A DNA stretch of 64,000 nt from Maniola hyperantus (taxonomy: Eukaryota; Arthropoda; Insecta; Lepidoptera; Nymphalidae): contig NC_048560.1 of NCBI RefSeq assembly GCF_902806685.2, forward strand, positions 6,910,212-6,974,211, given 5' to 3'. How positions within the stretch are numbered: the first letter of the stretch is position 1; the number at the start of each line of letters is the position of its first letter. The notes below the pieces were generated by a model that saw only the letters and a list, made by a program, of their open reading frames with translations, did not search any database and was not told the origin of the DNA. This document shows, piece after piece, positions 1 to 9,932 of the stretch. The translations under genes were made by a program, and so were the position numbers.

Positions 1-259
1 GTAACTCTGAGTTATTGCTGTTAAGGATGATATACGCGATGCAGATAAAGCCACGATATAAATCATTGAACGAAAACAACATCCGAAACAATGGCTTATT
101 AATAATTTCTCCCGTTTTCCACGTTTTTTCCTGCTAACATCTCCTGAGGGATGCGTGGCAAACATACCGATGATTTGGAGTACCTACGAGTACCTACCTA
201 CTTACCTACCTTTTTCCGATTGGTATTTATCCCATTTCGTAAATATTCCTAGACTATAG
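1..259. other. No recognisable feature
   Basis: AT-rich sequence with a small TACC/TACCT-rich patch near 180-210. I see no ORF, repeat end or RNA gene here. Confidence 0.5.
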
Positions 260-873
260 TCGACGCATTATAAACTGCGTCGACGTGCAATTTATAATTT
301 AAAACCGCGCGATTCCCTACGAGAGATATTTAAGGAAATAGGTATTCTTACAGTTATAGCTTCCCAATATATTTACAATAATATAATTTTTGTACGACAA
401 AACATTCACAGTTACAAAAAAATCAGTGATCTCCATGATAGGCAAACTAGAAACAAAAATAAGCTAGCTACTCCTGCGCTCCGCCTCTGGAAGGTGCGAA
501 AGTCATTTGTGGGAATGAGTGTAATATTTTATAATAAAATTCCACAAGCAATTTTAGACTTGCCTTTACACAAGTTTAAAAAATGTGTTAAAAGTATGCT
601 CTTAAAAAAAGCATATTATACAGTCGCAGACTATGTAAATGATAAAAAAGCTTGGATTTGACTCGCTCCAGCAATGCACGGGGCTGCAATGGCTTGTATA
701 GTACGGTATAATAACATTGTAAATTAAAAAGAGGAACCGCCGAGTTTCTTGCTGGTTCTTCTCGGTAGGAACGGCATTCCGAACCAGTGGTAAATTAAAA
801 CTACCTGACTATTCATAAGCACTTTTAAAAAGTTTACATGAATAAAAAAACATTCTATTCTATTCTATTCTAT
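260..873 (+). pseudogene. LINE ORF2 C-terminus and 3' end (LINE-X copy 1)
   Basis: A frame is open from 260 to the stop at 659-661 (about 133 codons). It reads like the C-terminal tail of a CR1/Jockey-group ORF2: ...LREIFKEIGILTVIASQYI, then FVGMSVIFYNKIPQAILDLP, then a Lys-rich stretch and ...NDKKAWI-stop. The 3' UTR follows and ends in a run of ATTCT units at 851-873, which is how these LINEs terminate here. There is no RT core, so this is a 5'-truncated dead copy. A near-identical 3' end lies at 51784-52157, another in reverse at 3262-3425, and a diverged piece at 54783-54895. The match to the family is by eye; the exact clade is not settled. Confidence 0.75.
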
Positions 874-919
874 AGCTGATGCCTGCGTGTATACAATGTA
901 TAAGTTTTTACAAAATAAA

Positions 920-1052
920 CTCTGAGTTTCCGGGATAAAAAGTGACACGTGTACAAAATCACGTCGATCTGTTGCTCCGTTGCAATTCAATTAATCAATC
1001 AATTGAAGGGCAAACTAACAAACCAATAAACCAACAAACAAACACACTTTCA
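920..1052 (-). mobile_element. Helitron-like repeat, group B, partial
   Basis: Contains the group B core (TTTCCGGGATAAAAAGT, ATCACGTCGATCTGTTGC, then the CAAAC/CAACAAAC run and ACACACTTTC). The CTAG end and TC end are both missing, so this is a decayed fragment. Confidence 0.6.
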
Positions 1053-1072
1053 TTTCACATAGCACAGACGTT

Positions 1073-1208
1073 TCAGGTTTGTAGACCATTGTATCTGTCA
1101 CTCATACCCATATGACGTTTTGTCGGACTCAACGACCGAGACAGTTCTCTACAAATCTGCTATCTCCTTCTAAAGATCGATGTTCATCACTTTTGGCCGC
1201 ATACTGGA
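1073..1208. mobile_element. MITE G, degraded copy
   Basis: Shares TCTGTCACTCATACCCATAT, GACGTTTTGTCGG and a terminal TTCTAAAGATCGATGTTC with copies at 35266-35452 and 59541-59725. The left terminal repeat is lost. No coding capacity. Confidence 0.6.
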
Positions 1209-1506
1209 CAGAGTTGTTTATTTTGCAAAATATACCACTCGGGCAAGGATTAACGAAAATATACGAGTCTACGGGTCTACACACTTAATTGAAAATAAAC
1301 ATTGGTTTTAACTTAGCGATTCCAAAAAGCTTTTAACTTCTACTTAATATTAAACTTATCCGGCGAAGTTTAGATTGTTTCTTTTTAACCGTCAAGTTAT
1401 TCACGCTTTGTAATTCCACTTAATAAAAAGCTTTGCAAAGCTTTTTATTTCTCTTTGATAAACACACTTAAGATGGCCGCCTATGGAACCTGGGCTCGCA
1501 ACCGTG

Positions 1507-1668
1507 TTTTTTTTTTAATTCAGATACAAGTTAGCCCTTGACTGCAATCTCACCTGGTGATAAGTGATGATGCAGTCTAAGATGGAAGCGGGCTAACCTG
1601 GAAGGCTGTGGCAGTTTTTATTAAACCCATACCCCTTTGGTTTCTACATGGCATCGTACCGGAATGCT
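1507..1668 (-). mobile_element. SINE-2 3' part, tandem block copy 1
   Basis: AAGTTAGCCCTTGACTGCAA, then GTGATGATGCAGTCTAAGAT and CGTACCGGAATGCT match the body of the full SINE at 28664-28947. The tRNA-like head is absent. Confidence 0.65.
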
Positions 1669-1854
1669 TTTTTTTTTAAATAGAGATAGCGAGCAAACGA
1701 GCAGGCGGGTCACCTGATGTGATGCTTGATTTCAAGTCAAGTTACTTACGCTTTGTAATTCCACTTAATAAAAAGCTTTGCAAAGCTTTTATTTCTCTTT
1801 GATAAACACACTTAAGTTGGCCGCCTATGGAACCTGGGCTCGCAAACAGTATTT

Positions 1855-2283
1855 TTTTTTAATTTAGATACAAGTTAGCCCTTGACTGCAATCTCAGCTG
1901 GTGATAAGTGATGATGCAGTCTAAGATAGAAGCGGGCTAACCTGGAAGGGGTATGGCAGTTTTTATGAAACCCATTACCTCAGCTGGCCTATCTGGAAGT
2001 CGCTCAACCACCTCAGAGCAGGGGTGGGGAAGTCCAGGGTTAACTTAGCGAGGTGGGGCTTCATCTCTGGACATGATACGGAGTGCATCTGCGGTCATCC
2101 GCATTCGGCAGACTATTGCGCACATGACTGGGTGCCCTACTGCCTGACAACCTGCACCTGAGCGAGCTATCGCAGTTGCGGCTTATTGGGCTGCCCGTAT
2201 TTGAGGTGACCGTCCGCGTCGATTCGAAAAGAAGAAGATTAAACCCATACCCCTTTGGTTTCTACACGGTATCGTACCGGAAT
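1855..2283 (-). mobile_element. SINE-2 3' part, tandem block copy 2 (interrupted)
   Basis: Same SINE body as 1507-1668, split by a LINE tail at 1976-2237. SINE sequence resumes at 2238 with the duplicated target, then ACCCCTTTGGTTTCTACA and CGTACCGGAATGCT. Confidence 0.65.
1976..2237 (+). mobile_element. LINE 3' tail inserted in SINE-2
   Basis: Encodes a LINE ORF2 C-terminal style segment (WKSLNHLRAGVGKSRVNLAR, then WGFISGHDTECICGHPHSAD, with a Cys-rich finger-like CICGH). It ends in CCCGTATTTGAGGTGACCG and a GAA-rich tail. An 11-base target duplication flanks it: ATGAAACCCAT at 1965-1975 and ATTAAACCCAT at 2238-2248, one mismatch. A related tail is at 6571-6695. 5'-truncated and not functional. 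Confidence 0.75.
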
Positions 2284-2417
2284 GCTTAATTTCAAGTCAA
2301 GCTATTCACGCTTTGTAATTCCACTTAATAAAAAGCTTTACAAAGCTTTTATTTCTCTTTGATAAACACACTTAAGTTGGCCGCCTGTAGAACCTGGGCT
2401 CGCAAACAGTGTTTTTT

Positions 2418-2755
2418 TTAAAAAATTCAGATACAAGTTAGCCCTTGACTGCAATCTCACCTGGTGATAAGTGATGATGCAGTCTAAGATGGAAGCGAGC
2501 TAACCAGCTAGGTGATTCTCTAACTCAGTGTCTAACACTAAATGATAGCCACCGAGGTTGGTTAGTTCTACATTGCTGCTTCACTGGGTGATATCAAAAT
2601 ATTTTTTCGTAGAAAACCTTCAATGGATTAAAAAATGAGCTCCATGCCTATCATTCAGTGTTAGGAACTGAGTTAGCGAATCACCCTGCTGGAAGGGGTA
2701 TGGCAGTTTTTATTAAACCCATACCCCTTTGGTCACGGTATGGTACCGGAATGCT
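2418..2755 (-). mobile_element. SINE-2 3' part, tandem block copy 3 (interrupted)
   Basis: SINE-2 body as in the other block copies, interrupted by a fold-back MITE at 2510-2687. Confidence 0.6.
2510..2687. mobile_element. Fold-back MITE with 3-base GCT duplication
   Basis: 178 bases with terminal inverted repeats of about 40: left AGGTGATTCTCTAACTCAGT, right end the complement of AGGGTGATTCGCTAACTCAG, both followed by a (C/A)TAACACT(A/G)AATGATAG box. GCT flanks both sides (2507-2509, 2688-2690). The insertion splits a SINE-2 body. The superfamily is not certain. Confidence 0.75.
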
Positions 2756-2967
2756 TAATTTCAAGTCAAGCTATTTAAAAGCTAAGCAAGCTAAATAAAA
2801 AGCTTTACAAAGCTTTTATTTCTCTTTGATAAACACACTTAAGTTGGCCGCCTATGGAACCTGGGCTCGCAAACAGACTGAATGAAATGTAAACAAGTGT
2901 TTGCACGTTATGCATAAGTTGTTGCTAAGCGTGTTCTTATTTAGGGATTACAGTCGGGATTTTAAAA

Positions 2968-3262
2968 AAGCCGCGATAGCCTAGTGGTTAGTCCGCATCC
3001 TATTTGGGAGGTCGGAGGTTTGATCCCGGACCTCTAACTTTTCGGATTTATGTGCGTTTTAAGCAATTAAATATCACTAGCTTTAACGGTGAAGGAAAAC
3101 ATCGTAGGAAACGTGCATGCCTGAGAGTTCTTCATAATGTTCTCAGAGGTATGTGAAGTCTGCCCATCCGCACATGGCCAAATCCTTCTCATTCTGAGAA
3201 GAGACCAGTACTCGGTAGAGACACGCGAAAGAAGTCGCGGGCATCAGCTAGTGGAAAATAAA
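2968..3262 (+). mobile_element. SINE-1 (tRNA-derived)
   Basis: The tRNA-like head has an A box (TAGCCTAGTGG) and a B box (GGTTTGATCC). The body follows: ACTTTTCGGATTTATGTGCG, AACGGTGAAGGAAAACATCG, TTCTCAGAGGTATGTGAAGT. The tail is altered and ends near a group B CTAG-type end (GCGGGCATCAGCTAG). Pol III promoter boxes are family knowledge, not evidence of activity here. Confidence 0.8.
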
Positions 3263-3425
3263 AGAATAGAATAGATTGGAAGAGAATATAATAGACTAGA
3301 ATATATTTTTATTGAAGTAAACTTTTAGTGTTTTGGAAACGTCAAATTTACCACTTGTTCGGAATGCCGTTCCTACCGAAAAGAACCAGCAAGAAACTCG
3401 GCGGTTGCTCTTTTCAAGTGTTCAA
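3262..3425 (-). mobile_element. LINE-X 3' UTR fragment
   Basis: Reverse-oriented copy of the LINE-X 3' end: an AGAAT-rich start, then GGAATGCCGTTCCTACCGAA and CAGCAAGAAACTCGGCGGTT. 3' UTR only. Confidence 0.7.
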
Positions 3426-3535
3426 TTATTTATTAACTAATCCTCCGCTGCCCGTCCGTTTGTCAGCAATCTGTATCTCGTGAACCGTAAAAGGTTAGAG
3501 AGTTACTATCAGTGCTACCAGATTTCTATGAAAAA

Positions 3536-3755
3536 CTAGCGTATGCTCGCGACTTCGTCCCCGTGGACTACACAAATTTCAAATCCCTATTTCACCCCCT
3601 TAGGGATTGAATGTTCAAAAATCCTTTCTTAGCGGACGCCTACGTCATAATAGCTATCTGCATGCCAAATTTCAGCCCGATCCGTCCAGTAGTTTGAGCT
3701 GTGCGTTGATAGATCAGTCAGTCAGTCAACCACGTTTTCCTTTTATATATTTAGA
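3536..3755 (-). mobile_element. Helitron-like repeat, group A, first of a tandem pair
   Basis: On the plus strand it starts CTAGCGTATGCTCGCGACTT and ends TATATATTTAGA. On the minus strand this reads TC...CTAG, the Helitron end rule (5' TC, 3' CTRR). A GC-rich hairpin (CGCG...CGCG) lies just inside the CTAG end. GTCA repeats lie near the TC end. No coding capacity; mobilisation would need a RepHel protein from elsewhere. The next copy abuts it with no spacer. Confidence 0.75.
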
Positions 3756-3978
3756 CTAGCTTATGCTCGCGACTTCGTCCGCGTGGACTACGAAATTTCA
3801 AACCCCTATTTCACCCCCTTAGGAGTTGAATTTTCAAAAATCCTTTCTTAGCGGATGCCTACGTCATAATAGCTATCTGCATGCCAAATTTCAGCCCGAT
3901 CCGTCCAGTAGTTTGAGCTGTGCGTTGATAGATCAGTCAGTCATTCAGTCAGTCACCTTTTCCTTTTATATATTTAGA
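3756..3978 (-). mobile_element. Helitron-like repeat, group A, second of a tandem pair
   Basis: Full-length copy, CTAGCTTATGCTCGCGACTT to TATATATTTAGA, followed by T (3979). It begins on the base after the preceding copy ends, consistent with insertion at that copy's A/T boundary. Confidence 0.75.
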
Positions 3979-4479
3979 TAAATAGGGGGCAAAAAGAATC
4001 ACCAACTGAGTAGGTACAGTAGCTATGGGTAACTTAAGAAAGGTGACTAACATTGTGAGTCGAAAGCACAATGGGTTACTATCAAAATGTACCTTCCTTA
4101 GCCCAGTGCCCGTGTTTCATGTCTTCCTTGCCTTGTAAAAGCAGATAAGCTCTCGCCTCGCTCCTTACTTTGTGTTTCCATGTAAGTTGCTGAAATTTCG
4201 CGAGAAATTTACGCACGTCTTTGTTATTTTAGTACAAAGCATGCAAATTCTCCGGATACCCTCGAGTCTCTCTTGTGTTTTACCTTGGAATGTTTTTAGT
4301 GCACTACACTACAAAGCTGTTGTCTGGTGTAAATTACTATGAATTATAAGCAATTTTGTGCGGAAAATTAGATTTTCCTCCATCTTAACTGTAGCCAAGT
4401 ACACTAACTCCATTTCCGTACCATCATACAAGAAATAACACTTAATTTTTCGTATCGAGGCAGGCGTTATTTTGCTGAA
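3979..4479. other. No clear feature
   Basis: Mixed AT-rich sequence. I see no repeat end, ORF of note or RNA gene that I can name. Confidence 0.4.
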
Positions 4480-4735
4480 ATCCATGATATACAAAGAACC
4501 AAAAAAACAGATCAAATCTGTATGGTGCAACATGGAGAATGCGATATGCACCACCCGCCCTCGGTTTTTAAAAATCATGTCTGTCTGTCTGCTAGCTTTT
4601 CACGGCCCAACAATTTTACCGATTTTAATGCAATTTGGTACAAAGGTGGCATGCGTCCCGGAAATTGACATAGCCAACTTTTTATGCCGGAAAATCAAAG
4701 ACTTCACACGGGGTTATTAAAAACCATGCGGACAA
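4480..4735 (+). mobile_element. Helitron-like repeat, group B variant, decayed
   Basis: Contains TGTCTGTCTGTCTGCTAGC, TTTTCACGGCCCAACA, a GAAAATCAAAGACTTC box and a CATGCGGAC remnant, the same order as at 10598-10822. Ends are lost. Confidence 0.5.
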
Positions 4736-5011
4736 CTAGTTTTTTATACACCTTTTATTAAATTTTTACACGTTTTACAGAAAAACAGACATTTATATTC
4801 ACTAAGTATCTTTATGAAAGCAGCTGGGGAAAACTTTGATTTTATTAAAATCAGTATTGATTATACAAATCCCCATTCTTGCGCTGAAGTTGGGAGAAAA
4901 ACTTGATAACAAACAAAGAGTTTGAAGATTGATGATTCGACCTCCCGTTGTTAGATCGCTGATACACACTGACAAAATAAACACTGCGCAAATAACAATG
5001 CCTGAAGACGA

Positions 5012-5430
5012 AAGTCTTTAACCAGTGTGTTCTTCCCGTCTTCTGGCAAACGGCCTTGTTCACAAATGCAAAGTCGCTCAGCGAGCTATGGAGAGGGCTA
5101 TGTCAGAAGTTTCCCTGAGGGATAAGATCCGAAATGAGGAGATCCGCAGGAGATTCAAGGTCACTGACATAGCCCAAACTATTAGCAAGCTGAAGTGGCA
5201 TTGGGCAGGTCATGACGGTCGTAGAGGCGATGGCCGTTGGAGCCGGAAAGTCCTTGAGTGGAGACCGCGTTTAAGCGAGCGTAGTGTGGGACGCCCTCCA
5301 GCACGATGGACCGACGATATAAAGAGGCTGGCCGGAAGTGACTGGACGAGGAAGGCTGAGCACCGAGTGTGGTGGCACTATTTAGGGAAGGCCTATGTCC
5401 AACAGGCTGATGATGATGATGAAATAACAA
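5012..5430 (+). pseudogene. RTE-type LINE ORF2 C-terminus and GAT tail
   Basis: Reads through AQRAMERAMSEVSLRDKIRN, DIAQTISKLKWHWAGH, VLEWRPR, SVGRPPARWTDDIKRLAGSD and AYVQQ, the hallmark C-terminal tail of lepidopteran RTE-type ORF2. The upstream part (5012-5060) continues the same protein in another frame, so there is an indel. It ends in GATGATGATGATG, the usual tail of this family. No RT core or endonuclease. Related tails: 21056-21203, 46448-46690, 58381-58647. Confidence 0.85.
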
Positions 5431-5439
5431 AGATAGGTA

Positions 5440-6560
5440 TGACGTGCCATACAGAATAAATATTTATTTTACTTTTTTTTGCAAGAAACTTCTTGTAACT
5501 TCTCATCTGGAGGAGGGCGTTAACAACTGTAACACAGTTTCTAACTAATGCAGTAGAAAAATGAAGATTTTTCCATTTTAAAAAATTCAAGGTTTTAAAA
5601 ATATACTAACTAAATGCATGAAAAAAAGACGGGTTTAAGCGGCAGCGTTTTGTATTGTATATATGAAATTTTGTTATTGTTCGACGAAGCGATGCATATG
5701 ACGCGTTTTTTAACTATGTTTCCCAATTAAATAAGCATATTAGCCGAAACTTAAACCAGTGTGTAGAGAAAAGGCAAAGATTTAGACCAAAGAAGAACAA
5801 AGCGTGTTATATGGAAAGTTGAAGAAAGAAATGCGATCTATCAATCAATACCGCGGCTTACAAGTTCCTCGATAACTTCCCACTTGTGCCGCTGTTTTAA
5901 GGGATTCTTTTGATATCTTTTACGAATATAAAAGATAAAAGATTTTTGTCCTTTAAATGTTTATCTTGAGAACAGTCTTCATTTTCAATTCACTGGAATA
6001 CCATTAGTGATTATTCTTAAAGGTTATCTGCGATTTCGTTTGGAGTAGTATTTTTACACGACAACCCAAAAAGGAGTGTAATGTTTTCAGAGTTCATGTA
6101 ACGGGCTCACGCAATGTGTGTGTCTCGTTAAGAGCTTACTATAGAAATGATCCTATGAAGTAAGGTCTTGTCAGACCATTGTGCACATGACGGGGTGCCC
6201 TGCGTCACGGTAATATTATCATACAGTATTGTAACTCGGCCGTATCTTTGAAATAAATACCTACAGCAGCGCGGTACGTAAACATGCGATAGGGCTGCCC
6301 GCCTCCGGCATTTTAATTACATTTGCCTACTTTGTGTTTCCATTTAGTTTTGTGATTGTAAATATACTTTTTTTATATATTATCTATACTTACTAATAAA
6401 AAAATAAACAAATAAAATACTTTCGCGCGGTTATTGTTAAAAAATAAACACCGTCCGTTCGTCACTGCGGCACAGTCGCGACTGGCTGCACCGCGAGATC
6501 AAGGCGCGTAGGTATAGCTCGCGTTTCGTCCGTTTGTATGAAGTTGGAATACTGTATAGA
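5440..6560. other. Unassigned AT-rich stretch
   Basis: No ORF with recognisable protein. A LINE-tail-like phrase (TGTGCACATGACGGGGTGCC) near 6180-6200 and GGGCTGCCCG near 6290 hint at a very decayed copy of the LINE tail seen at 1976-2237. Confidence 0.4.
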
Positions 6561-6570
6561 TAACATTACC

Positions 6571-6695
6571 GTGCCTGCGTGCCCGACATGCTGCACGAAC
6601 AAGGAGTAGACACAAGGTTACCGGCCGAGCTATTGCGGTTGCGGCTTTTAGGGCTGCCCGTATTTGAAGTGACTGTCGACTCGAAAAGAAGAAGA
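6571..6695 (+). mobile_element. LINE 3' tail fragment
   Basis: Matches the end of 1976-2237: GAGCTATTGCGGTTGCGGCT, GGGCTGCCCGTATTTGAAGT, CGACTCGAAAAGAAGAAG. Only the last 125 bases remain. Confidence 0.7.
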
Positions 6696-6949
6696 GTTCA
6701 TGTATATAAGTGAGTTTATTTTTTCCACCATAACTTCTAAATGCCTTAACAGATTTGGTATGAGATATAGGATTAAAATTTAGTATGGCGGCTACATAGC
6801 GCCATTTTCAAAACAACACACTCGATGCAGTTCAAATCGAGGTTTTCTTAAAACTTTTTAAATAACTTGTTTAATATAATATTACGAATTAAAAAGGTAT
6901 CCACCTGATAATTTTTATAAATATTTTGACGAGAAAATATAACTCCATT

Positions 6950-7062
6950 ATAGTGACGTCAGCACCAGACTGAAGTTTCGAGCTGATGATGACGTTAAAA
7001 TGACGTCATTTCGATGTTAATGAGACATGGTTCCAGCGCAATAGCAATGTGCGGGACTTATA
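6950..7062 (-). mobile_element. MITE H, partial copy
   Basis: Right part of the fold-back at 32599-32766, in reverse: GTGACGTCAGCACCAGACTG, TGACGTCATTTCG, and terminal AGCAATGTGCGGGACTTATA. One terminal repeat is missing. Confidence 0.6.
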
Positions 7063-7171
7063 CAGAGATAGCTTATATTCCACAGTCTGATAAAGGTTGC
7101 TTTTTATCAGGGAAAATCAATGAGTTCCCGCGGAATTTTAAAACCCTGAACTCCATACAGACGAAATCCCA

Positions 7172-8011
7172 GCATCATCCATAAAAAATAATATTATTAA
7201 CGTAACTATTCCATAAATAAATAATTCAGTAAATAAATTACGTACTGGCACACTAAAAAACGTTATAAAAACCCGTATAAACAACTTGCTCGATCGACTA
7301 ATTTGCAAAAATTACCCAAAATCTCCGTCCTTCAGTCAATATCAAACTAACAAAAGTGGTAAATCTGAGCCGTTCATTCCATTATCATCCATAGAAGAAT
7401 ATCATTAAAGTAACTATTCCATAAATAAATAATTCAGTAAATAAATTACGTACTGGCACACTAAAACGTAATAAAAACCCGTATAAACAACTTGCTCGAT
7501 CGACTAATTTGCAAAAATTACCCAAAATCTCCGTCCTTCAGTCAATATCAAACTAACAAAAGTGGTAAATCTGACCCGTTCATTCTATTATCATCCATAG
7601 AAGAATATCATTAAAGTAACTATTCCATAAATGAATAATTCAGTAAATAAATTACGTACTGGCACACTAAATAACGTTATAAAAACCCGTATAAACAACT
7701 TGCTCGATCGACTAATTTGCAAAAATTACCCAAAATCTCCATCCTTCAGTCAATATCAAACTAACAAAAGTGGTAAATCTGTGCCGTTCATTCCATTATC
7801 ATCCATAGAAGAATATCATTAAAGTAACTATTCCATAAATAAATAATTCAGTAAATAAATTCGTACTGGCACACTAAAAAACGTAATAAAACCCGTATAA
7901 ACAACTTGCTCGATCGACTAATTTGCAAAAGTTCCCCAAAATCTCCATCCCCCAGTCAATATCAAACTAACAAAAGTGGTAAAACTGACCCGTTCATTCC
8001 ATTCCGACTGC
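7172..8011. repeat. Four-copy tandem array, unit about 207 bases
   Basis: GTAACTATTCCATAAATAAA-type starts occur at 7202, 7410, 7616 and 7824 (spacing 208, 206, 208). Shared inner phrases: TTACGTACTGGCACACTAAA, CAACTTGCTCGATCGACTAA, CAGTCAATATCAAACTAACA. Copies differ by scattered substitutions and small indels. Small ORFs inside it are by-products of the repeat. It sits about 200 bases upstream of the LINE RT ORF. Confidence 0.9.
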
Positions 8012-8021
8012 GCGAGGGGCT

Positions 8022-8200
8022 TTCCATTTTATATTCAAGATTTATGGGGGTCACGATAAACTTTACGATGTGGAAACTTCAGTTGTACAGCGACTCGTAA
8101 AATCTGAAAATTTTACGTCTTTCTTATTTAGGTGATAATTACTGCCGTTCTTTGAATTTTTCTCCGTTAATTATGTACTCTTTGGGTTAAGTTAATTACC
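8022..8200 (+). repeat. Dispersed repeat F, copy 1
   Basis: Shares AACTCGTAAAATCTGAAA-like, CTGCCGTTCTTTGAA and TTCTCCGTTAATTATGTACT with 9826-9912, 10026-10140 and, in reverse, 15690-15785. Function unknown. Confidence 0.6.
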
Positions 8201-9603
8201 ACAGTTATTTACCACAGGGCCTTATGAAAACGGTAGTAGCCCCCATCGTAAAAAATAGAACCGGCGATCTGTCTAACCTTACCAACTATAGACCCATATC
8301 GTTAGGTACTGTGGTCGGAAAAATCTTGGAAAGGCTCTTACAACCCGAACTGACCAGGAATTTTAATATTGACGATGCTCAGTTTGGTTTTCGTGCCGGA
8401 CTCTCCACAGATTCGGCTATTTTAAGTCTCAAATATACTGTAAACTATTATGTTAATAGAGATACTTCAGTATATGCATGTTTTCTAGATCTAAGCCGGG
8501 CATTTGACCTCGTTAATTACAAAATACTATGGCGTAAACTTGATAGACACGTACCAAAAGAATTAATGAATCTGTGGAGATTTTGGTACGAGAACCAAAC
8601 TAACTACGTAAAATGGGGCGATGCACTCTCTAGTGAATACAGACTAGAGTGTGGCGTTCGTCAAGGAGGGCTAACGTCTCCGGACCTATTTAACCTTTAT
8701 ATCAATGACCTTATTGGGAGGCTGAGAAGTACCAAAGTCGGTTGCCATATTGGTAACATCTGTGTTAACAATTTGAGCTACGCTGATGACATGGTGCTCC
8801 TCAGCCCCTCAATAAATGGACTTAGGAAACTGCTCAATATTTGTGAGCAGTTTGCTACAGAACATGCTCTCAAATATAATGTAGCAAAAACTGAAATGCT
8901 CGTCTTCAAAGCGGGCAAGGGTCCGGAGACCGTTCCGCCGGTATATCTGAATGGGTCGTCGGTTCGGGTTGTTAAGAGCTTTAAATATTTGGGCCATATT
9001 TTATCAGAAGACATAAAAGATGACAGAGATGTGGAGAGGGAGCGCAGGGCTCTTTCGGTACGGGCTAACATGATAGCGCGCAGATTCGCTCGTTGCTCTG
9101 ATGATGTGAAGGTGACGTTATTTAAAGCTTTTTGTCAATGTTTCTACACATGTCAGCTGTGGACAAAGTTTACCAAGCGCAGCTATAATGCACTTAGGGT
9201 ACAATATAACAACGCCTTCCGCATCCTAATGAAGCACCCGCGTTTCTGCAGTGCTAAAGCTATGTTTGCTGCTGCAAGAGTCCCTGACTTCTTCGCCATA
9301 CTCCGAGCAAGGACGGCATCCTTCTGGAAAAGACTGACACACAGTACAAACGCTATCTTGTGTGCTGTTGTAGAGGATCTTAGTAATCCTTTTACAAAAC
9401 ATTGGTCCAACCTGCATCGGTGCGACAATAACACCTTTACTTAGATTAGTTTTTTAAATTGTTAGCTCCATTTTTTACATTTATATTATATTCTAATCAA
9501 TTCTAATAGTAATTTAATCCGCTTCATACTGTGTATATTGTTATGGGTTGTATTTTCATTGCCTGAAATAAAAATTATTTATTTATTATTTATTATTATT
9601 ATT
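8197..9603 (+). mobile_element. LINE element carrying the RT ORF
   Basis: Extends from in-frame LINE-like sequence before the ATG to the TTATT/TTATTATT tail. It appears to sit within or beside repeat F, pieces of which occur on both sides (8022-8200 and 9826-9912). I could not define a target duplication. Confidence 0.65.
8224..9444 (+). CDS. LINE reverse transcriptase (ORF2, N-terminally truncated)
   Basis: A 406-codon ORF with no stop or frameshift. It would copy LINE RNA into DNA at a nicked target (target-primed reverse transcription). RT blocks in order: LTNYRPISLGTVVGKILER (residues about 20-38), CFLDLSRAFDLVN (85-97), CGVRQGGLTSPDLFNLYIND (142-161, fingers/palm region) and the catalytic LSYADDMVLLS (about 180-190, YADD box). 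A thumb-like region and a C-terminal tail follow. The frame stays open and LINE-like just upstream of the ATG, so the true protein began further 5'; no endonuclease domain is present. A polyadenylation-like AATAAA and a TTATT-rich 3' end follow (to about 9603). An intact RT in a truncated element suggests a fairly young copy. The clade (CR1/L2/Jockey group) is inferred only. Confidence 0.9.
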   Translation: MKTVVAPIVKNRTGDLSNLTNYRPISLGTVVGKILERLLQPELTRNFNIDDAQFGFRAGLSTDSAILSLKYTVNYYVNRDTSVYACFLDLSRAFDLVNYKILWRKLDRHVPKELMNLWRFWYENQTNYVKWGDALSSEYRLECGVRQGGLTSPDLFNLYINDLIGRLRSTKVGCHIGNICVNNLSYADDMVLLSPSINGLRKLLNICEQFATEHALKYNVAKTEMLVFKAGKGPETVPPVYLNGSSVRVVKSFKYLGHILSEDIKDDRDVERERRALSVRANMIARRFARCSDDVKVTLFKAFCQCFYTCQLWTKFTKRSYNALRVQYNNAFRILMKHPRFCSAKAMFAAARVPDFFAILRARTASFWKRLTHSTNAILCAVVEDLSNPFTKHWSNLHRCDNNTFT

Positions 9604-9825
9604 AAGTTGATTAAAAAAAAATAGCTTTTTAATTTCTAGCGGATTTTTTACTGTTCCTTCCATGAATTTTACGATTGAATATTCAATGGTATTTTAATGG
9701 ATTAAACCAGAAGTTATTTTAATAGCACAAATGATAAATATTGAGAAATTATTTTAAAAGCATTGATATTGTTCTAGGTTACTTAAAGAGGTTTTTTAAA
9801 AATAAAAAGTAGCTTTCTTTTTTAT
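9604..9825. other. AT-rich spacer
   Basis: No feature recognised. Confidence 0.4.
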
Positions 9826-9912
9826 ATTCAAAATTTATAGGTGGGATAATTTCTGCCGTTTTTTGAACTTTTCTCCGTTAAATTATGAACTTACCTCCTC
9901 AGGTTTTCTTTG
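9826..9912 (+). repeat. Dispersed repeat F, copy 2
   Basis: TTTATATTCAAAATTTATAG, then CTGCCGTTTTTTGAAC and TTCTCCGTTAAATTATG, matching 8022-8200. Confidence 0.6.
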
Positions 9913-9932
9913 GGACTGAAGTCTCGAAGATC

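Larger units (their letters stand above)
1392..2876. repeat. Four tandem copies of a SINE-bearing block
   Basis: Four direct copies begin at 1392, 1737, 2297 and 2766 with TCAAG followed by GTAATTCCACTTAAT or a relative. Each carries a palindromic AAAGCTTTGCAAAGCTTT-type box, the phrase AAACACACTTAAG(A/T)TGGCCG, and, except for the truncated fourth copy, the 3' part of SINE-2. Copies 2 and 3 are lengthened by later insertions (1976-2237 and 2510-2687). The array therefore arose by local duplication of a segment that already held a SINE. Confidence 0.75.

Noticed and set aside
5025..5459. 144-codon ORF as a possible host gene
   Set aside because: SVGRPPARWTDDIKRLAGS and related motifs place it in the C-terminal tail of RTE-type ORF2.
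7172..8011. CRISPR array
   Set aside because: The 207-base units are contiguous with no unique spacers, and the genome is an insect's.
8224..9444. Telomerase or host reverse transcriptase
   Set aside because: Block order, the VRQGG and YADD motifs and the TTATT-rich tail are those of a non-LTR retrotransposon.
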